Shown here piece after piece: positions 44,052-52,114 of a DNA stretch of 64,000 bases. Origin of the DNA: Bacillota bacterium. GTDB lineage: Bacteria; Bacillota; Clostridia; Saccharofermentanales; Saccharofermentanaceae. The notes beneath the pieces were generated by a model. The model made no database searches, was not told the DNA's origin, and saw only the letters and a program-made list of their open reading frames with translations. The position numbers were made by a program, and so were the translations under genes. Every line of letters begins with the position of its first letter. Positions within the stretch are counted from its first letter, which is position 1. The stretch covers positions 1 through 64,000 of the forward strand of contig JAEWUD010000033.1 of the NCBI GenBank assembly GCA_023397475.1. The letters are read 5' to 3'.

Positions 44052-45932
44052 ATGGAAAACAAGATCATGTCGCCAACTTCGCAGATTTCTCTTCTGTTCT
44101 GCCCGATCCTACTCTTCCTGGATATTTTTCTGGCTCTTCGGTATGCCGACATCTCGGTCTCCGTTCCGGATGTAATCTTTGTCGGCATTCTTCATCTTGT
44201 GTTTCTTATTCTTGTTGTGTATTCACTTCGCACGCGATTCTCGAATCCATCAATCAAACGACCAACCCGGAAGCAAATCATAAATGCTTTGCCGATAATC
44301 CTTGTCGCATCGGCATTTCTTACCGTTTCACTTCTTCAGATCACAAGGCTCCCCTATGGGGACGGCAACGGGTACTATCATTGGCTTTCAGAGAGTATGT
44401 CAAAACTCTCTTTGTCTCCCTCTTCTTTTCTTCTCGATCTTCGTCTCTATTCACATGCGTCACAGGGAATAATTCTCTTTCAGGGACCCGCTCACCTCAT
44501 AGCCGGATGGCGCGGTGTTTACGTAATGCAAACGCTCCTTACCACTTCTTCCCTTTTCCTCCTATACGGAATTCTCCGCCGGCTATGTAAAAACGCATCT
44601 TCGATTCTTCTCGCGCTCGGAACCGCATTGTTTGCCTTCAATCCATATATTCTGGGTTTGACGTCTGAATTCACGCCCGATCTGTACAATACTCTCTTTA
44701 TTATTGGGGCCGTATATTTCTTCCTGCGGGAGTGGGATTATCTTTTTGCCTTCTCCCTTGTTCTGATCTATCTTTCGAAGGAATCTGGCATTCTCATCAT
44801 CGGCGTATTCACGATCGTCGCAATCCTCTTCCGGATCACGACGATGGGCGAGGGATCTTTTCTTACCCGTGCGCGAAAATACCTGTGGCCAAGACGACTC
44901 ATCCTCTATGCGCTTCCCGAGTTGATGCTTCTAATTCCGGGCTTGTGGTATTATCCCGGTTACTCCATCTCGACAGGGTCTTCCAGTGTCAACGTACCCG
45001 GATTCTCCTTCGACAACTTCGTAACACATCTGCGTCAGTCCGTAATTTTTAACTTCTTCTGGATAGGATTGCTTCTGGTTCTAGTCGCATTTTCTCTCGG
45101 AATCTACCGCAAAATCCGCGGCAGGAATTCGGATATCATCGCAGATAGAGGCGCCTTTTTCGGTCTGATCGCCGGCTTCTCCGTTCTTCTTTTCTTTCTG
45201 TCCGTTGCGTTCATCAGCACGCCGTGTCCACGATATGCACAGCCTTTTGCTTTCTTCTGGTCCGTGATGATTACTGCCTCCGCCTTGTATATTCTTCGTA
45301 ATCGTCGCGTCCAGATCGCGATTCTCCTCCTGATCACAACTGTTTTCACAATGCAGACGTACCTTACGATTGATCCGTCCATGATGACAAATACTTCGAT
45401 AAGTCTCGGATACCGTTCTGTATATGCACCCTGTTCAGGGCCTGCGGCGGCTGACTGTAGTCTGATTCTCCTCAACGAAATGTATAGTTATAATCGGCAG
45501 GGAACCTATGCGGACGAGCTGATGAATGAGGCCCTGGTATACATTTCTCCGAATCGCGATACACTATTTGTGGGTTCTTGGATCGATTATAACGAGAATT
45601 ATCATGCCGGCAATCTCACATGGGATCCGGCAAAACAAGTGATATCTCCCGATGTTCGTGACGGATCATTCCCGTTGAACTTCAAAGAGCTCTCAATCGA
45701 TCTGATTGAGAACGACGCGTCACCCGACCTCGATCAGGATTTCTATATGATTCTTCCCGCGCGGGAAACCGGTGACCTTCCATCCGACTTCTTGTATTTT
45801 GGCTTGGAACAGGAGGAAATGTGGCCCGCGTTTCTTATCAGGAAAGGATTTATCTCCGACGATGTGCGCGTTTTTTCCAATCAGGATGGATATCTTACCG
45901 TGTATCACTTTCTTCCGCCCGAAAAAGTTTGA
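44052..45932 (+). CDS. GT-C-like membrane protein (GT39-like)
   Basis: 626 residues with about 12 hydrophobic segments. The first external loop has YGDGNGYYHWL with an acidic residue where PMT/ArnT enzymes place theirs, and TSEFTPDLYNTLFI follows the fifth or sixth helix. A soluble tail of about 170 residues follows, without the beta-sandwich of the proteins at 8 and 17021. Start ATG with AAGGA about 12 nt upstream, a little far. The stop codon lies inside a hairpin that is the terminator of the opposing genes. Lipid-linked sugar transfer is inferred. Confidence 0.75.
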   Translation: MENKIMSPTSQISLLFCPILLFLDIFLALRYADISVSVPDVIFVGILHLVFLILVVYSLRTRFSNPSIKRPTRKQIINALPIILVASAFLTVSLLQITRLPYGDGNGYYHWLSESMSKLSLSPSSFLLDLRLYSHASQGIILFQGPAHLIAGWRGVYVMQTLLTTSSLFLLYGILRRLCKNASSILLALGTALFAFNPYILGLTSEFTPDLYNTLFIIGAVYFFLREWDYLFAFSLVLIYLSKESGILIIGVFTIVAILFRITTMGEGSFLTRARKYLWPRRLILYALPELMLLIPGLWYYPGYSISTGSSSVNVPGFSFDNFVTHLRQSVIFNFFWIGLLLVLVAFSLGIYRKIRGRNSDIIADRGAFFGLIAGFSVLLFFLSVAFISTPCPRYAQPFAFFWSVMITASALYILRNRRVQIAILLLITTVFTMQTYLTIDPSMMTNTSISLGYRSVYAPCSGPAAADCSLILLNEMYSYNRQGTYADELMNEALVYISPNRDTLFVGSWIDYNENYHAGNLTWDPAKQVISPDVRDGSFPLNFKELSIDLIENDASPDLDQDFYMILPARETGDLPSDFLYFGLEQEEMWPAFLIRKGFISDDVRVFSNQDGYLTVYHFLPPEKV

Positions 45933-45968
45933 CAGCAAGGATGATATCGCATCTTCCCGCTGTCAAAC
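45927..45968. terminator. Terminator shared by convergent genes, overlapping a stop codon
   Basis: GTTTGACAGC pairs perfectly with GCTGTCAAAC, and AGGATG/CATCtT extends the stem around ATATC. On the minus strand the stem is followed by TTTTTC, so it is a classical terminator for the TetR-flavodoxin pair; on plus there is no T-run. The left arm includes the TGA stop (45930-45932) of the membrane-protein gene. Confidence 0.78.
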
Positions 45969-46066
45969 AAATTGCGTATATAAAAATCTTATTCGGTGTT
46001 CAAATAGCGCCGGCAATGGGAGCTCCTGAAGATCTTCCAGAGACGTAAAACTTATGCGACAGGCAA

Positions 46067-46576
46067 TTACCCGTTCAGATACTCGATGATCGGCTTCAGG
46101 GCTGCACGGTCAGTGCCATCAAAATTCTGGCTCACTTCCTTATATTCTTCACTGTCCTCACCATGCTGCTTCTTCATCATCGCGCTCATCATCTTCATCA
46201 TAACCTTGTTCATGCCGTGCATCTTGTTGTAGTCGATTCCGCCCCGTAAGTAGAACGCGCGCGTCGAACACAACTCTGCTTCCGCACGGTATTTTTCGAG
46301 GCTTACCTTCGCCTCTGCCGTTTCCGGAGGCGTCGAACCCGTCGCGAAAAGAACCTTCTTTCCTTTAAAACTCTCGAAGTATTTCTTTACTTCCTTCCAT
46401 CCCTTGATACTTCCTGCAAACGTCCATCCGCCGAATACGAGAGCATCATATTTCGCAAGATCAATCTTCTTTACTTCCGATACAGGGAATGCATCTCCCT
46501 TGATCTCTTCCGCGATCCACTCGGCGTATTTTTTCGTAAAACCTGTCTTGCTCTCGTAAAAAATTGCTGTTCTCAT
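46067..46576 (-). CDS. Flavodoxin-domain protein
   Basis: 169 residues. N-terminal FYESKTGFTKKYAEWIAEE is the FMN phosphate-binding loop, and VFGGWTFAGSIKGW and ATGSTPPE are later flavin-contact segments, as in HemG-like/flavodoxin_5 proteins. A methionine-rich segment (MNKVMMKMMSAMMKK, about residues 118-133) is unusual. It follows tetR with an ATGA overlap and a ribosome-binding GGAGG inside the tetR end; probably regulated by that protein. Redox partner or stress function is inferred. Confidence 0.88.
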   Translation of the reverse strand: MRTAIFYESKTGFTKKYAEWIAEEIKGDAFPVSEVKKIDLAKYDALVFGGWTFAGSIKGWKEVKKYFESFKGKKVLFATGSTPPETAEAKVSLEKYRAEAELCSTRAFYLRGGIDYNKMHGMNKVMMKMMSAMMKKQHGEDSEEYKEVSQNFDGTDRAALKPIIEYLNG

Positions 46577-47157
46577 AAATTGCCTCCTTGATTTCTCATC
46601 TGTCCTACAAATGCTTGAAAAAATTGATCGAGACGGTCATAAAGGTCCTGTTGTGGCAGATTTCCGCCGGTAGATATGAGAAGAAAAGCGATGCCGGCCG
46701 TTGCAATAATCATATTGATATGAAGGTCGATCGCTTGACGCTTTGTGATGCCCAATTTCCCGACTAGATAATCTGCGATTGCCGGCCCGGCTTCGGCTTT
46801 ATACAATTCATCAAAACTGGCGATGTCGGGTCGTTTACGCAGAAAATAGCTCTTAAATAGGTGAGGCTCCTCCTTCGCGAAGTCAACGTACGCTTTGCCC
46901 GTATCGACAAACGGATCCTTCCCGTCGATGCGTTTTGCAACATAATCCGAGAGATACGTGCCGGCCATCCCCGCAAGTTCATGACGAAGACTCTCCATAT
47001 TGTCGAAGTAACTATAGATCGGCTGAACCGAACAACCGATGTGCGAAGCAACATTCTTAACGAGAACGTGCGACTCGCCGCCCTCGCGCAACAACTCGAA
47101 AGCGGCTTCCATGACCATCTGTCTTGTGATTCTCTGCTTTGGCAATTTAATCCTCAC
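46573..47157 (-). CDS. TetR-family transcriptional regulator
   Basis: 194 residues: N-terminal HTH (ITRQMVMEAAFELLREGGESHVLVKNVA..., then GCSVQPIYSYFDNMESLRHEL) and a ligand-binding all-helical C-domain. The longest frame starts GTG at 47157 but has no ribosome-binding site; a TTG at 47145 has GAGG 6 nt upstream and is a credible alternative start that removes four residues. Two overlapping palindromes cover the promoter region (47161-47196), so it is likely autoregulated with the flavodoxin gene. Confidence 0.9.
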   Translation of the reverse strand: MRIKLPKQRITRQMVMEAAFELLREGGESHVLVKNVASHIGCSVQPIYSYFDNMESLRHELAGMAGTYLSDYVAKRIDGKDPFVDTGKAYVDFAKEEPHLFKSYFLRKRPDIASFDELYKAEAGPAIADYLVGKLGITKRQAIDLHINMIIATAGIAFLLISTGGNLPQQDLYDRLDQFFQAFVGQMRNQGGNL

Positions 47158-47160
47158 ATG

Positions 47161-47196
47161 GTTTATATAATCGTTTTATATAAACTGTTTATATAT
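47161..47196. promoter_or_regulatory. Three-half-site TetR operator
   Basis: GTTTATATAA (47161-47170), inverted TTATATAAAC (47176-47185) and GTTTATATA (47187-47195) give two overlapping perfect palindromes: a 10-bp repeat with a 5-bp spacer and a 9-bp repeat with a 1-bp centre. They lie immediately upstream of the tetR start. AT-rich segments inside could also supply the -10. Confidence 0.65.
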
Positions 47197-47633
47197 TAAA
47201 TTTGTCTTCCAGTCAAGAAGATATTTTCACTCATTGAGAAAAGGGTTCGTCGTAACCCTCTGGTTTTTGGGAAAAGCAGGACATCATCCAGACAGAATAT
47301 ACCGCCGAAAAGGCGCACGCCAACGCGGACAAGAGTGCATCAATTCCGCGCAAATGGTGCATGGCGGATGGCATGCGCATGGTGCACAGCCGGCATTGTC
47401 TGCAAGATGCGCTTTCCGCCAGTTATTCTCGGGCAGTTGACCAGATGATTCTGCATGATGACAGCCCAGGTGAGTCGCTTGTATTTTCTTCTCGTCACAA
47501 ACGAGTCTAATCTGTTTTTCGCATGTTTTGTCTGTGTTATAAGCGAGGTTAAGCTGTTCTTCGTCTTCTCTGTCTGTGTTTATTACCGTACATATATGTT
47601 GATGATTACGCACAGGATTTGATAAATCGATTG
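47197..47633. other. Intergenic stretch with no supportable gene
   Basis: No frame has a ribosome-binding site plus recognisable product. A minus frame of 109 codons at 47284-47613 is open but compositionally odd. A weak hairpin, AGGGTT-cgtcgt-AACCCT, near 47242 is the only structure noted. Confidence 0.5.
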
Positions 47634-47912
47634 TTTCGTATGTGCCTCATTGACAAATAACCGCACCGCGCAGACCGGCGCACATACGAAATCCCGTGCA
47701 AGTACCAGTTTCGTATGTGCATCATTGACAAATAATCGCCGCCGGGAGCTCGGCGCACATACGAAATCCCGTGAAAGGGCCTATTTCGTATGTGCATCAA
47801 TGATAAATAATCGCTCCGGACAGGCCGGCGCACATACGAAATCCCGGGTTAGTGCTTGTTTCGTATGTGCATCATTGAAGAATACTCGCAGCGTACAGAC
47901 CGGCGCACATAC
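47634..47912. repeat. Four-unit 75-bp tandem repeat with inverted arms and variable segments
   Basis: Units start at 47634, 47709, 47784 and 47859, spaced exactly 75 bp. Each has TTTCGTATGTGC, about 34 nt, then GCACATACGAAA, then 17 nt. Inside the 34-nt and 17-nt stretches a conserved part (ATCATTGACAAATAATCGC; TCCCG) is followed by about 10-11 variable bases. The last unit loses the second arm after GCACATAC. A remnant, TTCGAAATCCCGGGA, occurs at 47999. Since 75 is 25 codons, frames stay open on both strands, giving repeat peptides that I regard as spurious. Confidence 0.92.
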
Positions 47913-48154
47913 AAGCGCCTTTTCCCCCGGAAATAAACGACACGTCAAATCCTTATCCCGATGTGGACGTTCATTTGATGAACTTCTTCTACACAGTGTT
48001 CGAAATCCCGGGACTAGGGAAGTGAGACAAGTGCTTGACCATACGGAAGCGAAACAAATCCGAGTTGCCACGCAGGTTTAGCCGATAACCTTGGAGCAGG
48101 TAAATCGGAGACCATAAAACTGTCTCTCCATACTTTGATTATTTATACGAAAAA
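47913..48154. other. Intergenic stretch following the 75-bp repeats
   Basis: No gene recognised. It holds a repeat remnant at 47999-48013 and otherwise unique sequence up to the terminator of the cyclophilin gene. Confidence 0.5.
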
Positions 48155-48190
48155 GAGGCCGCCTCTCTAGTTTCGTTGAGAGACAGCCCC
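48155..48190 (-). terminator. Terminator of the glucokinase-truA-pncB-cyclophilin unit
   Basis: On the minus strand GGGGCTGTCTCTC pairs with GAGAGGCGGCCTC (three G-U pairs, 10-nt loop) and runs into TTTTTCG. It begins 27 nt after the cyclophilin stop at 48217. Confidence 0.82.
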
Positions 48191-48216
48191 TTCATTATCG
48201 ATTGTTCGAAGAGATT

Positions 48217-48717
48217 TTAGGCTTCAACTACCATGCTTTTGATCTGCTGCTTTTCGATCGGGCGGTCAGATCCGGCAGTGCGCACATTCGCTATGCGATC
48301 GACGACATCCATGCCCTCGATTACCTTGCCGAAAGCGGCATACTGTCCGTCGAGGTGCGTGGAGTTCTGATGCATGATGAAGAACTGGCTGCCGGCGGAA
48401 TTCGGGCTCATCGAACGAGCCATGGAGAGAACGCCGCGCTCATGCTTCAGAGAGTTCGGCACGCCGTTGGCTGCAAATTCGCCCTTGATCTGATGGCCGG
48501 GTCCGCCCATACCTGTGCCGTCCGGGCAGCCGCCCTGTATCATGAAGCCTTTGATAACACGATGGAAAATCAGGCCGTCATAGAACTTCTTCTCGATGAG
48601 GTCGACAAAATTCTGGACGCTGATCGGTGCGATGTCCGGATACAATTCGGCGCGAATCACTCCGCCGTCTTCCATTTCGATTCGAATCATTTTGTTTGCC
48701 ATGTTTTTCGCGGGCAT
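48217..48717 (-). CDS. Peptidyl-prolyl cis-trans isomerase, cyclophilin type
   Basis: Cyclophilin of 166 residues without signal peptide, so cytoplasmic. FHRVIKGFMIQGG carries the catalytic arginine, then GGPGHQIKGEF, SMARSMSPNSAGSQFFIM and YAAFGKVIEGMDVVD. Ribosome binding is odd: GGAGG is 20 nt from the ATG at 48717, and no in-frame start is closer; the in-frame ATG at 48702 has none. Last gene of the run beginning with glucokinase. Confidence 0.94.
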   Translation of the reverse strand: MPAKNMANKMIRIEMEDGGVIRAELYPDIAPISVQNFVDLIEKKFYDGLIFHRVIKGFMIQGGCPDGTGMGGPGHQIKGEFAANGVPNSLKHERGVLSMARSMSPNSAGSQFFIMHQNSTHLDGQYAAFGKVIEGMDVVDRIANVRTAGSDRPIEKQQIKSMVVEA

Positions 48718-48742
48718 CCGATGGTACGAGCCCGCATCCTCC

Positions 48743-50206
48743 TTATTTCTCTTGATGATCGGTTAGAATCTTATTTCGAATATCCCAGAGTTTCTGGGAC
48801 AGGTCGACGTAGTAGGTGTGCGGATTCTCAAATCGGCGAACGGATTCCCAAAGCGTCTCCATCTCTTTCTTGCATGCGCCGCGGATTTCTTCTACCGAAC
48901 GTCTTCTCGCGACGAGTTCGCCTTCCCGGAATATCGGTTCGAGAAGACGCCGAACGCGAAAATTCGATACGGTTTTGCGCTTCCAAGTCTGAATCGGATC
49001 GAAAAGTTCATACGGAGCATTCTCATCGATGGTCTCGCCTGCGACCGCAATGACATCGGCGACGGCCTTGCCGCTCCCCTTCTCATAAAGGCGGAAAAGT
49101 TCCTTGTCACAGGGATTGGTGATCTTGCCGACATTCTCGGAAATCTTCATGCGCGGGATAACTTCTCCGTCCCGAACAATCGCCGAAAGTTTGTATACGC
49201 CGCCGAAAACCGGCTCGGCGCGGGATGTGATCAAGCGCTCGCCGACGCCGAAGTTATCGATCTTCGCTCCCTGCAGCAGCAAATCGCGGATGAGATACTC
49301 GTCCAAAGCATTGCTTGCCGTGATCCGGCAATCCGTGCATCCGGCCTCATCGAGCATTTTTCGAGCTTCCTGTGACAGATACGTCAGGTCGCCGCTGTCA
49401 ATGCGAATGCCAAGAAGCCGGTTACCCATCGGTTCGAGAACCTCTTTTGCGACGCGAATAGCGTTGGGTACACCGGATTTCAATACGTTATAGGTGTCGA
49501 CGAGCAGAAGCGTCTTGTCCGGGTAGGTCTCGGCGTATGCCTTGAAAGCCTCGTATTCCGTGTCGAAAAGCTGAACCCAGCTGTGTGCCATCGTTCCGGC
49601 CAACGGTATGCCAAACTCGAGACCTGCCAGGGAGCAAGATGTCGCGTCGACACCTCCGATATACGCCGCTCGTGTTCCCAGTACCGAAGCATCATAACCT
49701 TGCGCACGCCGGGCACCGAACTCGAGTACCGGGCGTCCGGCGGCCGCTCGTACGATACGGGATGCCTTCGTCGCGATCAGACTCTGATGATTAATGGTAA
49801 CAAGAAGCATCGTCTCGATCAGCTGTGCCTGCAGGATGGGGCCTCTGACCTTGACCAGGGGCTCGCCGGGGAAAATCGGTGTACCTTCGGGAATCGCCCA
49901 TACATCGCAGGCAAATCGAAAATTGGCGAGGTAATCGAGGAACCGGGCATCGAAAGCGTACTTGTCCCGGAGAAATGCGAGGTCCTCCTCCGAGAATTGA
50001 AGTTCGGTCAGATAATCGATCATCTGTTCGACACCGGCCATGATTGCATAGCCGCCGTTCTCCGGAACCTGTCGAAAAAACAAATCAAAACATACAATCT
50101 CTTCGGCAAGGGACTTGTCCAGGTATCCCTTCGCCATCGTCAGCTCATAGAAGTCCGTCAGCATGGAAAAATTGTCGCGCTGGTTCCAATTTCTTGTTTG
50201 TGACAT
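48743..50206 (-). CDS. pncB: Nicotinate phosphoribosyltransferase
   Basis: 487 residues; condenses nicotinate with PRPP to nicotinate mononucleotide in NAD salvage. Blocks include TDFYELTMAKGY at the N-terminus, EFGARRAQGYDASVLGTRAAYIGG, GTMAHSWVQLF and GIRIDSGDLTYLSQEARK, as in Gram-positive PncB. AAAGGAG precedes the ATG. It lies 26 bp after truA, and a cyclophilin gene follows by 25 bp. Confidence 0.95.
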   Translation of the reverse strand: MSQTRNWNQRDNFSMLTDFYELTMAKGYLDKSLAEEIVCFDLFFRQVPENGGYAIMAGVEQMIDYLTELQFSEEDLAFLRDKYAFDARFLDYLANFRFACDVWAIPEGTPIFPGEPLVKVRGPILQAQLIETMLLVTINHQSLIATKASRIVRAAAGRPVLEFGARRAQGYDASVLGTRAAYIGGVDATSCSLAGLEFGIPLAGTMAHSWVQLFDTEYEAFKAYAETYPDKTLLLVDTYNVLKSGVPNAIRVAKEVLEPMGNRLLGIRIDSGDLTYLSQEARKMLDEAGCTDCRITASNALDEYLIRDLLLQGAKIDNFGVGERLITSRAEPVFGGVYKLSAIVRDGEVIPRMKISENVGKITNPCDKELFRLYEKGSGKAVADVIAVAGETIDENAPYELFDPIQTWKRKTVSNFRVRRLLEPIFREGELVARRRSVEEIRGACKKEMETLWESVRRFENPHTYYVDLSQKLWDIRNKILTDHQEK

Positions 50207-50232
50207 CGCTTACGTCTCCTTTCGAATTTTGC

Positions 50233-51057
50233 TTACGAAGAAAAGAGATCCCGGTCGTAGAATACTTTCTCCAGCGTTAATCCTTGCGGAGGCATGGTCT
50301 TGCCGGAAACACGACGATCACGTCCCTCGAGGATCGCTTCGATCTGATCGGTTCCGATCTTACCCTGGCCGACATAAACAATCGTGCCAGCAAGAATCCT
50401 AACCATATTATACAAGAAGGAGCGGCCTCTGACCCTGATTTCTATCAGAGGCGAGTCCGGTGACTCGATGATGCGGATCTCATCCATCGTGCGGATGGGA
50501 TTTATTTTCTTTCCGGAGTCCGGCTGCGCACAGAAAGCGGAGAAATCATGCCGGCCCTCGAGAATTCTCGCGGCCTCGTGCATTTTTTCGCGATTCAACG
50601 GTCCCGGCACATGCGTGACATGTCGTCGATCGATAACCGGTCGTACCGGACCATTCCAAATTCGATAAATATAGAGCTTGCCTCGCGAGTCGAAGCGCGC
50701 GTGGAAATCCTTCGGAGCAAGGGCTGCGTCCTTAACGCACACATCCGGCGGCAAGAGCGCATTCATCGCCAGAGGAAACTTGTTCATGGGAATGAGAAAC
50801 GGACAATCCGCGTGGGAAATATGCTCCGAGGCATGTACACCGGAGTCCGTTCGGCTGCATCCGTGGACGATGATCCGCTTCTTGAAAAGTTGCGACATCG
50901 CATCTTCCAGCGCCTCCTGAACCGTACGCCCGTTCTGTTGGCGTTGAAATCCGACAAAATCCGTGCCGTCATATTCGGTTCGGAGAACCACGCGAAACGA
51001 TATCTCTGCATCCGCGCTCATCGGCGGAAATAGCGCCTCAGCCGGCAAGTCCGTCAT
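50233..51057 (-). CDS. truA: tRNA pseudouridine(38-40) synthase
   Basis: TruA of about 274 residues. The catalytic aspartate is in GCSRTDSGVHA, preceded by YDGTDFVGFQRQQNGRTVQ, with FLYNMVRILAGTIVYVGQGK near the end. A TTG at 51060 is one codon upstream; ATG at 51057 has AAGG about 10 nt ahead. The start overlaps the end of the ROK gene by about 20 bp, so the two are coupled. truA normally follows ecfT; here glk is inserted between them. Confidence 0.94.
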   Translation of the reverse strand: MTDLPAEALFPPMSADAEISFRVVLRTEYDGTDFVGFQRQQNGRTVQEALEDAMSQLFKKRIIVHGCSRTDSGVHASEHISHADCPFLIPMNKFPLAMNALLPPDVCVKDAALAPKDFHARFDSRGKLYIYRIWNGPVRPVIDRRHVTHVPGPLNREKMHEAARILEGRHDFSAFCAQPDSGKKINPIRTMDEIRIIESPDSPLIEIRVRGRSFLYNMVRILAGTIVYVGQGKIGTDQIEAILEGRDRRVSGKTMPPQGLTLEKVFYDRDLFSS

Positions 51058-52015
51058 CAAGTGAAGCCTTGCCCATCATTGCCGCTCCGACAATACCGGC
51101 GTCATTGCCCATCTGAGCCAAACGTATCTCTGTCTTGCGGACTCCCGGTCCGAAATAAGGCTTGCCGAGCGTCTTCTCACGAAGCGGAACCATCAACGGA
51201 TCTCCTTCATTACAAACTCCGCCGCCGATGACCAGAATCTCAGGCATGAAAGAGTTAATCGCATTGGCCAGTCCGTCGGAAAGATACTCGATATAACGAT
51301 CTACGAGATCCGATGATACCTGATCGCCCCGACGTTTGCCCTCGAAAGCGATTTTGGCATTAACCTTGCCGTCGTTGCCCTTGATAATATCGTTGAGAAG
51401 AGATTCCGGATGAGCTGCCGCAGCTTCCTTTGTCATGCGAATCAACGCGGTCGCGGAGGCATAGGATTCGAAGCAGCCTTTGCGACCGCAGGTGCAAGGC
51501 ACTCCGCCGGCGACAAGCACCGTGTGTCCGAACTCAGAGCCGGCTTGATTGAAACCGGAGAAAATACGATTTCCGATAATAACACCGCAGCCGATGCCCG
51601 TCCCGATCGTAATGGTAACTGAGTCGGAAACTTCACGAGCGGCGCCTGCGACACTCTCCGCCATTGCGGCGCAATTCGCGTCGTTCTCAATGAAGACAGG
51701 AAGGTCAATCACCTCACGGATGATCCTGCGCATTGGGGCCATATTAAAGGGGAGGTTATTCGAGTAGACAAGAACACCTTCCTTGTTGTCCGGAGTCCCG
51801 GGGGAACCGATGCCAATCGCTTCAATATCTGTTTTCGCGAATCCGGCCTCTGCGATTACCTCTGAAGCCAGACGACCCATATCCCGGATAATCTCCTCCA
51901 TCGGTCGTGAAGCGTTGGTCTTGATACTCTTCTTGACAAGGATCTTGCCATCCTCATTAACGACGCCGGCCTTAATATTGGTACCGCCGAGATCGATTCC
52001 GACATAATTCTTCAT
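51038..52015 (-). CDS. glk: ROK-family glucokinase
   Basis: 325 residues. GIDLGGTNIKAGVV is the ATP phosphate loop; ENDANCAAMAE supplies the catalytic aspartate; GGVPCTCGRKGCFESYAS is the CxCGxxGCxE zinc site of ROK kinases. Phosphorylates glucose (or a related hexose) with ATP. GGGGAGAG precedes the ATG. Its promoter carries a palindrome over the -10 (52063-52088), implying its own regulation. Confidence 0.93.
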   Translation of the reverse strand: MKNYVGIDLGGTNIKAGVVNEDGKILVKKSIKTNASRPMEEIIRDMGRLASEVIAEAGFAKTDIEAIGIGSPGTPDNKEGVLVYSNNLPFNMAPMRRIIREVIDLPVFIENDANCAAMAESVAGAAREVSDSVTITIGTGIGCGVIIGNRIFSGFNQAGSEFGHTVLVAGGVPCTCGRKGCFESYASATALIRMTKEAAAAHPESLLNDIIKGNDGKVNAKIAFEGKRRGDQVSSDLVDRYIEYLSDGLANAINSFMPEILVIGGGVCNEGDPLMVPLREKTLGKPYFGPGVRKTEIRLAQMGNDAGIVGAAMMGKASLDDGLAG

Positions 52016-52062
52016 GGTGTTCTCTCCCCTTGCTGTTCATCTCTCACTTCGATTTCGGAACG

Positions 52063-52102
52063 AAGATTTCGATATTATACGAAATCTTGAGCGAAATGTT
52101 GC
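52063..52102 (-). promoter_or_regulatory. glk promoter with palindrome spanning the -10
   Basis: A perfect TATAAT (52074-52079) on the minus strand lies inside AAGATTTCG-8 nt-CGAAATCTT (52063-52071 and 52080-52088), 9-bp perfect arms. The -35 at 17 bp is weak (GCAACA, 52097-52102). A repressor bound here would block polymerase. Confidence 0.6.
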
Positions 52103-52114
52103 GCTATCTGAATT

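Noticed and set aside
47284..47613. Minus-strand frame of 109 codons between the tetR gene and the repeats
   Set aside because: Rich in Cys, His and Asn, no recognisable domain, no good ribosome-binding site, no neighbour link.
47634..47912. CRISPR array
   Set aside because: Repeats are inverted arms with 34- and 17-nt spacing, most of each spacer is conserved, and no cas gene is in the window.
47650..48081. Plus-strand frame of 143 codons made of 25-residue repeats
   Set aside because: It begins at TTG without a ribosome-binding site, and its repeats are the translation of the 75-bp DNA repeat, which is also open on the minus strand at 47606-47833. Period 75 keeps frames open by chance.
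48202..49053. Plus-strand frame of 283 codons
   Set aside because: Antisense to the cyclophilin gene and the end of pncB, both clearly real.
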